The notes under the pieces are model-generated. The model searched no databases. It was given only the letters and a program-made list of their open reading frames with translations, and had not been told where the DNA came from. Shown here piece after piece: positions 31,999 through 39,397 of a stretch of DNA of 39,397 nucleotides. The position numbers were made by a program, and so were the translations under genes. This stretch comes from Planctomycetia bacterium (GTDB lineage Bacteria > Planctomycetota > Planctomycetia > Gemmatales > HRBIN36): the NCBI GenBank assembly GCA_016795155.1, contig JAEUIE010000067.1, forward strand, positions 1-39,397. The letters are read 5' to 3'. The first letter of the stretch is position 1. Every line of letters starts with the position of its first letter.

Positions 31999-34956
31999 AT
32001 GCGATGCTCGATTGCGTTGTTGCTGGTCACCTGTTTTACTTTCCCTCTTCATGCTCAGACATCTGTTGTTGGATCATTACCCACACTGGCGGAAGGCAAG
32101 TTTGGCAAAGCTCTGGATGCCAGCAAAACTCCTGTCATGATCGATGGAGAAAATCATTACAGGCAACCGCCGTTCTCGGTGGAATGCTGGGTGAAGCTCA
32201 ACGATCCACGTGTTGTGAACATCATCGCTTCGTGTGATGACAGGCAATCATCGCATCACTGGTCGCTTCGGTCCGCAAGTGGCACAGGCAAGATCGAATT
32301 GCAACTGCCGGGCTACTCACCTGAATACATTCAAGGCGAAGCAGTGATTGCAGATCGGCAATGGCACGCTGCAGCATTTACCTTCGATGGCAAAGAAGTG
32401 AAGTTTTATGTCGATGGCAAACCAGCAGGCAGCAAAACAGTCAGCAGGCAGAATAAGCTCAGCCCCAAACCAGGCTCCCTGTGCATTGGCATGGCTATCG
32501 ATGGCACTTCGCGTATTGCCTGCAATGGCTTGATTGATGATGTTCGTATCTCTCGAACTATCCGCGAAATTAAGGAGTTGCCGACAGCACCTTTGGTGAT
32601 GGACCCTTTCACGACAGGCTTGTGGCCTTTCGATCAGAACGAACAGTTAGCGGGCGACCCGGCCTGGACACCCCGGCCTGCCAGTGGCACGTTCCCCGAT
32701 TGGGAAAAGGCGCAGGAACAATCGTGGGTGGATGGCCGATTCCGCGAGATGAACACGGGGCCGAGTTTCAATGCGACGTTCCAGTTCCCATCCTGGAGCG
32801 GACCGGAACTGGTCTACAAGGGAACAGCATTGCGATTGGGAGATAAAGGCGAAGCAGCGGTTCTCTTTGATCGTTCGCAGCTTCGCTATGCCTGTGGCTG
32901 GACCGGTGGATACCTGCAGCACAGCAATGTGCGTTTCGGTTTGCTCAATACTCCCAAGCCTGCTGGCACTATCGCTTTTGCACATTCACCCGTGCCGGGT
33001 TGGGCGAATGCATCTGGCAAGTTTGATCCGGTGCCGCCACGCACTTCAGCACTTCCAAGTGAATGGGGGCGATTCAAGGGGTTGCACCTCAGTGGCAATC
33101 GACCTGTACTGGAATACGAAGTTGGCGGGGCACAGGTAACCGATGCACCGTGGTTCACCCACTACGATGGTTATCCGACTTTCACCCGCAATATCGAATG
33201 CAAGGGACAATCAAAAGGCATGAGGCTGATTCTTGCAGAAGTGAAAGGCAGTCCGTTCAAAGTGATCAACTTCCCCGGCGACACCAAGCGTGTGCCCAGC
33301 ATCAGCCCGACCGAATTGTGGGTAGCTGAGCGTGAAAATATGGTCACCGCGATTTCTGCACCCATACCCGGCAGAGGCAATGTCACCATCGATGGGGATA
33401 GACTGATTCTTGAAGTGCCTGCCTTCGATAAGGGATTAAACCTCGAAGTTTCTCTCTGGTCAGGTAAGAAGGAAGACCTGTCGGGTTTTGCCAAGGCAAT
33501 TGTCCGCTACCCTCCCCTGCCCTTAAACGCACCGCTCTTGAAGCCGGATGGTTTGCGATGGGGTTCACCCATTATCACGCAGGGTGAAGTAGCCAGGGAT
33601 GATAAGCCCCTCGTCGTGGACACACTGACCATTCCCTACGAGAACCGGTTCAAGGCTCTCTTTTTCTGCACCGGCATTGATGCTTTGCCTAACGGCGACC
33701 TGGCTATGTGCACCGCACATGGCGATGTCTGGGTGATCAAAGGCGTTGATGCAACACTCAAGGAACTGCGATGGCATCGCTTTGCCACCGGCTTGTATCA
33801 TCCCCTTGGCTTGAAAGTCATCAACGGCAAGGTACACGTCCTGGAACGGGGACAGATCACCCGGCTTCACGATGACAACAACGATGGCGAAGCTGATTTC
33901 TACGAATGCGTCACCAATGCCTGGCATACCGGGCCGGGGGAACATTCCTACGACAGCAATCTGGAGACTGATCCGCAAGGCCGATTCTACTTCTTTAAGA
34001 CGGGTGACAGCCAACTGCCTCACGGCGGGACGTTGCTCCGCTGCGACGCTGATGGGAAGAACATGGAAGTCTATTGCACGGGCTTCCGGCATCCGATGGC
34101 GATGTCGGTTTCGCCTACCGGCCAGGTAACCGGTTCCGATCAAGAAGGCAACTGGATGCCCAGCACCCGCATCGATTACTTCAATCAAGGCGGCTTCTAT
34201 GGCCACATGCCCAGCCATCATCGGCCAACTCCACCGAAGACATTTGATCCGCCCGTTTGCTGGGTGCCTCGCACTCTCTGCAATTCATCAGGCGGACACA
34301 GTTGGGTGCCTGAAGGTGTTTGGGGGCCACTGGGTGGAAAGCTGCTGCATCTTTCCTATGGCCGATGTCGTATGCAACTGGTGTTGCCTCCACAACAAGC
34401 AGGGGATGCACTGCAGACCGGAGCGGTAGATGTGGGTGTTAAATTCCTGTCGGGCGTATTCCGCGGACGGTTCCACCCTATCGACAAACATTTTTATGCA
34501 TGTGGCCTGAATGGCTGGCAGACCGCAGCAGTGCGCGATGGCAGTCTGCAGCGCGTCCGCCGAACCGATAAGCCTTTATCCTTGCCCATCAAGCTGGCTG
34601 CCCATACCAACGGCTTAATGGTGACATTCACTGATCCACTCGATGCAGCATCTGCCAGCGATGCTACCCGCTTTGGTTTCACGCAATGGAACTACCGATA
34701 CAGCGGCGACTATGGCTCGAAGATGTGGTCAGTCAGACAACCCAACCGTGAAGGTACGGATGTGCTCAAAGTGACCAAAGCTACGTTGCAGCCTGATGGA
34801 AGAAGCGTATTTCTGGAAATTGCCGACCTGCGACCAGCGATGCAGTGCCAGTTGACGTTCGATCTGCGAACTGACAAACAGGAGCCTGTTACGGGCGATC
34901 TGTATCACACGATTTATCAGTTTGCTCCAGCTTGGACAAACTCATCATCCCAGTGA
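31999..34956 (+). CDS. Secreted LamG + DUF6797 + propeller protein
   Basis: This 985-residue exported protein (signal MRCSIALLLVTCFTFPLHAQ) has a LamG/concanavalin-like domain (about 30-190: PFSVECWVKLNDP, HAAAFTFDGKEVKFYVDGKP), a DUF6797-like domain (about 240-470: YKGTALRLGDKGEAAVLFD, YACGWTGGYLQH), and a propeller of the planctomycete glucose/sorbosone-dehydrogenase-like type (about 535-880: DALPNGDLAMCTAHGDVWV, TDPQGRFYFFKTGDSQLP, FRHPMAMSVSPTGQ). No CxxCH heme motif is present. It probably binds or processes extracellular glycans. The 3' end overlaps the next convergent gene by 12 bases. Confidence 0.85.
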   Translation: MRCSIALLLVTCFTFPLHAQTSVVGSLPTLAEGKFGKALDASKTPVMIDGENHYRQPPFSVECWVKLNDPRVVNIIASCDDRQSSHHWSLRSASGTGKIELQLPGYSPEYIQGEAVIADRQWHAAAFTFDGKEVKFYVDGKPAGSKTVSRQNKLSPKPGSLCIGMAIDGTSRIACNGLIDDVRISRTIREIKELPTAPLVMDPFTTGLWPFDQNEQLAGDPAWTPRPASGTFPDWEKAQEQSWVDGRFREMNTGPSFNATFQFPSWSGPELVYKGTALRLGDKGEAAVLFDRSQLRYACGWTGGYLQHSNVRFGLLNTPKPAGTIAFAHSPVPGWANASGKFDPVPPRTSALPSEWGRFKGLHLSGNRPVLEYEVGGAQVTDAPWFTHYDGYPTFTRNIECKGQSKGMRLILAEVKGSPFKVINFPGDTKRVPSISPTELWVAERENMVTAISAPIPGRGNVTIDGDRLILEVPAFDKGLNLEVSLWSGKKEDLSGFAKAIVRYPPLPLNAPLLKPDGLRWGSPIITQGEVARDDKPLVVDTLTIPYENRFKALFFCTGIDALPNGDLAMCTAHGDVWVIKGVDATLKELRWHRFATGLYHPLGLKVINGKVHVLERGQITRLHDDNNDGEADFYECVTNAWHTGPGEHSYDSNLETDPQGRFYFFKTGDSQLPHGGTLLRCDADGKNMEVYCTGFRHPMAMSVSPTGQVTGSDQEGNWMPSTRIDYFNQGGFYGHMPSHHRPTPPKTFDPPVCWVPRTLCNSSGGHSWVPEGVWGPLGGKLLHLSYGRCRMQLVLPPQQAGDALQTGAVDVGVKFLSGVFRGRFHPIDKHFYACGLNGWQTAAVRDGSLQRVRRTDKPLSLPIKLAAHTNGLMVTFTDPLDAASASDATRFGFTQWNYRYSGDYGSKMWSVRQPNREGTDVLKVTKATLQPDGRSVFLEIADLRPAMQCQLTFDLRTDKQEPVTGDLYHTIYQFAPAWTNSSSQ

Positions 34957-35730
34957 GACTGCCAATGCAGGTTCCATGCTATTCTGGCCAGATTGGACAT
35001 TAACCTGCCGGGGAATTGTCAGACCGTTGAGGTTCGTGCCCTTCCAGTGTTTCAGATTCAGCCTGTCGTGTTGCAGTTCGAGGAAAGTGCAATCGTCATC
35101 GACCCAGGAGCCTGAGTTAAAATAGGTCAGTCCATCCTGATGGGTTTCCAGATGGGCATAGTGGGTGTGCCCCAGGATGATGCCATCGAAGCCGCGTTTC
35201 CGGGCATCAGCCATTGCTTTCTTTCTAACGGCATGCTCAATGCCCAGAATGGCTTTGCTTTTCCGTTTTAGCCAACGAGAAGTGGGTTGATGCCAGCGCT
35301 GCGTCTGTCGATAGACTGCCTCCGCTACGCAGCCTAGCGTTGTCATGTTCAAGGTCTGATCGTACTGGTCGCCATGCGTCATGAGGAACCGCTGGCCATC
35401 GATGTAGAGTGTCAGTTCGGTTTTCAGCTCAACATTTAGAATATCGCCCAGCAGTTGTCTGCTGATACAGCCATCGCGTGAACGCTTAGGTCGATCATGA
35501 TTACCTTGAATGACGACGAGGCGATCTTCGCGAGCGAGTTGCTGCAGGCGATGAATGACAGCCCAGTCGCGTGGCTGAAAGTATCCGAAATTGAGATGAT
35601 CGACCACGTCGCCATTGAGCATGACATGCGAGAAAGATCGGAGCGAAAGTGGCGAAAGCCTGCCGAGCAATAGCTGATGCTGGCAGTTCCGTGCCCCCAG
35701 GTGCAGATCGCTGATAATCAGAGCATGCAT
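34945..35730 (-). CDS. Metallophosphoesterase (LpxH-like)
   Basis: This 261-residue protein has all five calcineurin-like metal motifs: ISDLHLG, VMLNGDVVDH, VIQGNHDRPKR, MTHGDQYD and LGHTHYAHLET. The spacing fits the UDP-2,3-diacylglucosamine diphosphatase-like group, which would suit an outer membrane with lipid A. No other lipid A gene is adjacent, so the substrate is uncertain. The stop lies inside the end of the LamG gene, 12 bases of convergent overlap. Confidence 0.85.
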   Translation of the reverse strand: MHALIISDLHLGARNCQHQLLLGRLSPLSLRSFSHVMLNGDVVDHLNFGYFQPRDWAVIHRLQQLAREDRLVVIQGNHDRPKRSRDGCISRQLLGDILNVELKTELTLYIDGQRFLMTHGDQYDQTLNMTTLGCVAEAVYRQTQRWHQPTSRWLKRKSKAILGIEHAVRKKAMADARKRGFDGIILGHTHYAHLETHQDGLTYFNSGSWVDDDCTFLELQHDRLNLKHWKGTNLNGLTIPRQVNVQSGQNSMEPALAVSLG

Positions 35731-35959
35731 CCTGCATCCTCCCCGTTTAGTGGAATTATGATGTCTCTATCGTCCAGATGTAATGTCTGGCGATGAAGAT
35801 GATGTGAGGGTTTGAAGGAGGTTGGGGGAGAGAGTAAATCTCACACAAAACCACTCATTCTATTTTGGTTGGAAACTGGCCAGGCGGGAGAACCGGACGG
35901 TTTGCTTGCAAGTTGCATGAACAACTGTTAACTTACATTATTGGTTCAGGTGAATTACC

Positions 35960-36187
35960 ATGTTTGACAGTATCGTTACGGATCCCAAAATGCTCGGTGG
36001 AAAACCCTTTATCAAAGGGACACGCATCAGTGTTGAATTCATTCTAGAACTGGTCGCCTCGGGAGCTTCTGTTTCAGAAATCGTGAAGAACTATCCTTTT
36101 CTGAAAGAGGAGGCTGTACGAGACGCCATTTTGTTTGCAGCCAGTAGTGTCAAGAATGACCTCTATCTCTCCGCTGGTGCGGCATGA
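35960..36187 (+). CDS. DUF433 protein, antitoxin of a TA pair
   Basis: This 75-residue protein has the DUF433 signature: VTDPKMLGGKPFIKGTRISV, then LELVASGASVSEIVKNYPFL, then EEAVRDAILFA, a compact helical (HTH-like) domain. DUF433 proteins often precede a DUF5615 PIN-like protein and are thought to act as antitoxins and repressors. The last codon overlaps the toxin start (ATGA, 36184-36187), indicating coupled translation. An upstream gap of about 230 bases holds no gene. Confidence 0.88.
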   Translation: MFDSIVTDPKMLGGKPFIKGTRISVEFILELVASGASVSEIVKNYPFLKEEAVRDAILFAASSVKNDLYLSAGAA

Positions 36188-36570
36188 AGTTAACGGACTG
36201 CAGCTTCCTGACCGATCAGAATGTACATCAAGATGTAACTGACTGGTTAAGAGCACAAAATCTGTCAGTTACTACAGCAGAGCAGACTGGGTTGAGCCAA
36301 AGTATTGATGAAGCAGTGCTTCAATATGCCTTCAATCATCAGTTAGTTGTAATTACTCATGATGCTGATTTTGGAAGCTTGGCCGTCAAAAACGGACAAG
36401 ATCATGCTGGGATTATTTACTTACGACCTGGGCATATTCTTCCACATTTCACTATCTCCAGTTTAAAGACGCTATTTGATTCTAATATAGAACTGCATGT
36501 GCCTTTTATCGTTGTTGTTAAACACGCCGATACAATCCAGATACGGGTTCGACAAACTAATCCGGAATGA
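36184..36570 (+). CDS. DUF5615 PIN-like protein, toxin of a TA pair
   Basis: This 128-residue protein has the DUF5615 PIN-like layout: FLTDQNVHQDVTDWLRAQN with the first acidic residue, TTAEQTGLSQSIDEAVLQYA, then VVITHDADFGSLAVKNGQDH with further acidic residues, and GIIYLRPG. Acidic residues in these motifs match a PIN-type nuclease site. It is read with the DUF433 gene as a VapBC-like TA pair; toxicity is inferred from the family. Both genes look intact, in contrast to the other two TA modules in this window. Confidence 0.85.
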   Translation: MKLTDCSFLTDQNVHQDVTDWLRAQNLSVTTAEQTGLSQSIDEAVLQYAFNHQLVVITHDADFGSLAVKNGQDHAGIIYLRPGHILPHFTISSLKTLFDSNIELHVPFIVVVKHADTIQIRVRQTNPE

Positions 36571-36860
36571 GGATTGGCCGAAGGAACAATGGCCCCGAAC
36601 TGCAGAGGGGGAGTTGGCGATGCTTACGAAGCGATTGGATGTGGAAGGGTTGTTGGGGGAAGTTGCGTCATCGCAAGTGAATGAAAGCAGTGGTCGTAAG
36701 CCCGCTGTGTGAATGAGCGACGTTTATTGAGCATTGGACGACTGGCAGCGATTGCACATCTCGGCACTATCACGGAGCACCGGGACAGTGGTACCCGAGC
36801 GGAGGGGGAGTTGGCGATGTTTACGAGGCGGTTGGATGTGGAGGGGTTGCTAGATTGAAG
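36571..36860 (+). repeat. Tandem degenerate coding remnants
   Basis: Segments 36605-36656 and 36802-36853 are direct repeats, 52 bases with about 6 mismatches and an offset of 197. In the same reading phase both encode EGELAM(L/F)T(K/R)RLDVEGLL. They look like the C-terminal end of one gene family member duplicated and decayed. Neither copy has a complete gene. The rest of 36861-37026 is AT-rich with nothing recognised. Confidence 0.6.
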
Positions 36861-37026
36861 TGGAATACATCATAACATGCCATAGCCCACAGGTGTATTT
36901 AAGAAGTAAATCGAGGCATAAGTTGATGGAACCTCTGGAATAAATTAATGACTAGTTGCAACTGAATTCACTATCTAAAACAATAGTATGAGGTTAATAT
37001 CGTGCAAATTACTAGGGTAATCATGT

Positions 37027-39219
37027 ATGTCATCTTCTCCTGTACCCAAGAAAAACGCCGATAAGCCAGTTGATATTATCATGGGCACACTGGTCGAGAA
37101 ACCAGGAGAAGCTGAAACCAGGGCTGGCAAGCCGCTCCGTAAAGAACCGAACAAGAATAAGCCGAAACTGCATGAGACTTTGCCTCAAGCATTACCGAGC
37201 ACGGCCAAGCAAGATTCAGCCATTACTCTGCAACCAGTGGATGAGGCTAACCTAGAAAACAATGAAGAGAAAATGCCCCAACAAATTGGGAAATATCGCT
37301 TAACTCGTCGCCTGGGAAGTGGCGGCATGGGAGAAGTTTATCTAGCCCATGACAGCGAGTTAGACAGACTGGTGGCGCTTAAGCTGACTAAGTTTTCAAG
37401 TAGCGACTCTGATCTACGTGAGAGATTCAGAAGAGAAGCACGAGCAGTGGCTTCGCTGCGACACTTGGGTCTGTGTCCCGTTTATGATGTCGGGCAGACC
37501 GGTGATGGGCGTGATTACATGGCTTTAGCCTACGTTGAAGGCGGCACTCTCGCGGATTTCATCGACAAGCGTGGTGCACAGGCACCTCGCAAGGCTGCGG
37601 GAATTGTACGCCGCATCGCTCAAGCTATGGCGGTAGCACATACACATGGCGTGCTTCATCGAGACTTGAAGCCGGCCAATATCCTGTTGGATAAAAAGTT
37701 AGGAGAACCAGTCGTTACTGACTTTGGACTAGCCAAAAAAGTAACACCTGATCATGGATGCCAAGGTAATTCTTCAATTACTGTAAGTGGAACCATATTA
37801 GGCACGCCAGCATACATGCCACCGGAACAACTGGATGGCGACATTAAGAAACTTGGACCTGCTTGCGACATTTATGCATTGGGTGTCATTCTCTATGAGA
37901 TTCTGAGCGGCAAGCGGCCATTTAATGGCCACTATGGAACTCTATTGGCCAAAGTAATGACAGAACAGCCGCCAGCACTTCCAGACTCCGTACCAACTCC
38001 ACTTTCAATCATCTGCATGAAGGCTCTTGCCAAGAAACCCGAGGATCGTTTTGCCTCCATGACTGATTTTGCCAATGCGCTAACTTCATTCATCAATTCA
38101 CAAGTTGGTACCGGTGCAGAACCAAGTGTTTTTCACGAGATACAAAACATTGCCATAGAAACCAGAACTCGACTAGCTAGCGTGAAGTTGGCGACTCAAC
38201 AACAAAAACGACCCTTATTTTGGTTAGCAACGGGATTGGCTACATTACTTATTTTCATGATCAGTGGAATTATATTCTATTTTTCGACTGCAGAAGGCAC
38301 TCTAAAAATTGAACTAAGTGACCCTAAAGCCAAGGTTAGCATTGCGATCGATGGCAAAACCTTACAACTCACCCACGAAGGTATGGTACATCGTTTACGA
38401 CCAGGTAGACATAAGATACTCGTTCAAGGACAAGGCTTCGAAACTAAATCTGAGGATTTCTCAATTAAGCGCGGGGACATTACTGTCTTGAAAGTAACAC
38501 CTGAAGCGCTCAAACCAGACTTCAGCAAATCACAGGGTATTAATACACAACATGTTGCGAATATGAGTGAGTCAAACGATTCCAATAGCATTCCAGCAAG
38601 CAAAATCGAAAATACAGCACCTGTTTATGAGGCTCTTGCAAAGAAAGAGCTTGCTCCTGTCGTATTAACGAAAGAGCAGTTAATTATCAATAACCTTGAA
38701 AAAGCAAAAGAATTTAGTAGTAGTAAAAAATACAATGATTGCATTTTATATTGCAACAAAGTATTAGAACTCGACCAGTATAATACATTTGCTATTTGCC
38801 TTCGTGCCTACACTAATCAACATATAGGTAAATTCGATATTGCAATTGTTGACCACACTACCGCGATCAAAAAAGGCGGTTGCCCTGAGTTTAGTCAAGG
38901 ACTAGGTAATGTAGACTGTTTATACGGAAATCGAGGCTGGTGCCAGTATAACCTAGGCAATTATGAAGAAGCTATCGCTGATTCAACTCGTGCCATAGCA
39001 CTTGGAAACAATTATTATATGAGAGACAGGATTAATGCTTATATACGTTCCGGAAAGTATGATGATGCTATTTCAGACATTACTGAATTTGTCGAGAAAG
39101 AGCCTAATAATGCAAATCACTTATTTCAAAGAGCAAGTGTGCATGCAAAGAGGCTTGATCCAGAAGCTGCTGCTATTGATCGCGCTGCAGCAGCTAAAAT
39201 AGATATTAAGAGCATCTAA
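37027..39219 (+). CDS. Transmembrane Ser/Thr protein kinase with PEGA- and TPR-like regions
   Basis: This 730-residue Hanks-type kinase has its domain at about 88-353: GSGGMGEVY glycine loop, Lys 119 in VALKL, the HRDLKPANILL catalytic loop (Asp 213), DFGLAKK (Asp 232), then APE-equivalent MPPEQ. After it come a TM segment (LATGLATLLIFMISGIIFYF), a PEGA-like beta domain (KVSIAIDGKTLQLTHEG, HKILVQGQGFETKS) and TPR-like repeats (GNYEEAIADSTRAIALG, GKYDDAISDITEFVE). The kinase faces the cytoplasm and the C-terminal part the outside. Planctomycetes have many such kinases; the ligand is unknown. Confidence 0.93.
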   Translation: MSSSPVPKKNADKPVDIIMGTLVEKPGEAETRAGKPLRKEPNKNKPKLHETLPQALPSTAKQDSAITLQPVDEANLENNEEKMPQQIGKYRLTRRLGSGGMGEVYLAHDSELDRLVALKLTKFSSSDSDLRERFRREARAVASLRHLGLCPVYDVGQTGDGRDYMALAYVEGGTLADFIDKRGAQAPRKAAGIVRRIAQAMAVAHTHGVLHRDLKPANILLDKKLGEPVVTDFGLAKKVTPDHGCQGNSSITVSGTILGTPAYMPPEQLDGDIKKLGPACDIYALGVILYEILSGKRPFNGHYGTLLAKVMTEQPPALPDSVPTPLSIICMKALAKKPEDRFASMTDFANALTSFINSQVGTGAEPSVFHEIQNIAIETRTRLASVKLATQQQKRPLFWLATGLATLLIFMISGIIFYFSTAEGTLKIELSDPKAKVSIAIDGKTLQLTHEGMVHRLRPGRHKILVQGQGFETKSEDFSIKRGDITVLKVTPEALKPDFSKSQGINTQHVANMSESNDSNSIPASKIENTAPVYEALAKKELAPVVLTKEQLIINNLEKAKEFSSSKKYNDCILYCNKVLELDQYNTFAICLRAYTNQHIGKFDIAIVDHTTAIKKGGCPEFSQGLGNVDCLYGNRGWCQYNLGNYEEAIADSTRAIALGNNYYMRDRINAYIRSGKYDDAISDITEFVEKEPNNANHLFQRASVHAKRLDPEAAAIDRAAAAKIDIKSI

Positions 39220-39281
39220 CAAAATGAGCTAGTGCTTCTCGTCCAGTCAGGCTATGAGTTTGGCGAGCAAGGAGCACTGCT

Positions 39282-39397
39282 ATGGCCAAACCGATTTTGG
39301 ATGATCAACTCTGGGCATTGATTGAACCATTGTTACCGGTTCCCAAGAAGCGTCGAAAGCGTTATCCGGGCCGTAAGCCGATCAGCAACCGGCAAGC
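39282..39397 (+). mobile_element. IS5-type transposase, N-terminal fragment cut by the window end
   Basis: From ATG 39282 the frame reads MAKPILDDQLWALIEPLLPV, then PKKRRKRYPGRKPISNRQA, running off the end. This is the DUF4096-type opening of IS5-family transposases (DELWALIEPLLPPPKPRR..GRP). It starts 62 bases after the kinase stop. The left terminal repeat of the element probably lies between 39220 and 39281, but I cannot fix it. Confidence 0.8.

Noticed and set aside
33565-34221. 218-residue minus-strand frame inside the LamG gene
   Set aside because: Shadow of the 985-residue gene.

Overview
The window looks like a chromosomal segment of a planctomycete, probably Gemmatales. The evidence is an ECF sigma factor with a very long membrane-anchored C-terminal extension, a Tat-exported Gfo/Idh/MocA oxidoreductase, a DUF1080 protein, a Cys-type sulfatase, a LamG/DUF6797 protein, a transmembrane Ser/Thr kinase with TPR-like repeats, and housekeeping genes scattered instead of grouped in large operons. 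No rRNA, tRNA, CRISPR array or prophage was seen. This taxonomic call is inferred from gene content, not from a marker-gene tree.

Layout. 1-754: a toxin-antitoxin (TA) pair whose RelE/ParE-type toxin frame has an early stop. 757-5662 (minus strand): ECF sigma factor, small c-type cytochrome, GNAT acetyltransferase, and a two-TM propeller-like protein. 5881-8978 (plus): a translation/replication block, rplY/ctc-pth-rpsF-ssb-rplI, closed by a strong intrinsic terminator; rpsR is absent. 9013-9600: DUF6398 protein with a Cys-rich tail. 9718-13674: trpB, three tandem genes sharing an unrecognised C-terminal domain, and convergent trpC. 13759-19863: DUF2237 protein, zinc metallopeptidase, Sm-like small protein, RNase D-like protein, oxidoreductase and DUF1080 protein. 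19942-23686: small lipoprotein, ABC-2 type permease, cyclophilin, fabD, and hicBA with an apparently frameshifted hicA. 23772-29498: class V aminotransferase, purC with a structured leader, site-2 protease with CBS domains, LPG-synthase-like membrane protein and asnS. 29567-34956: a secreted glycan/propeller cluster (sulfatase, PD40 protein, divergent LamG/DUF6797 protein). 34945-39397: metallophosphoesterase, an intact DUF433/DUF5615 TA pair, degenerate repeats, a receptor-like kinase, and the start of an IS5-type transposase cut by the window end.

Most notable points. (1) A tandem trio at 10968-12811 carries a shared exported domain that I cannot assign to a family; the third copy joins it to a BamE/SmpA-like module. 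(2) Two of three TA modules have toxin frames broken by one nonsense codon or a one-base frameshift, while both antitoxins are intact. (3) A family of CCCTCTCC-type palindromic repeats supplies the C-terminal residues of TrpC and of the LPG-synthase-like protein. (4) A compact hairpin/pseudoknot candidate lies in the purC leader. (5) A double REP-like hairpin follows the oxidoreductase gene.
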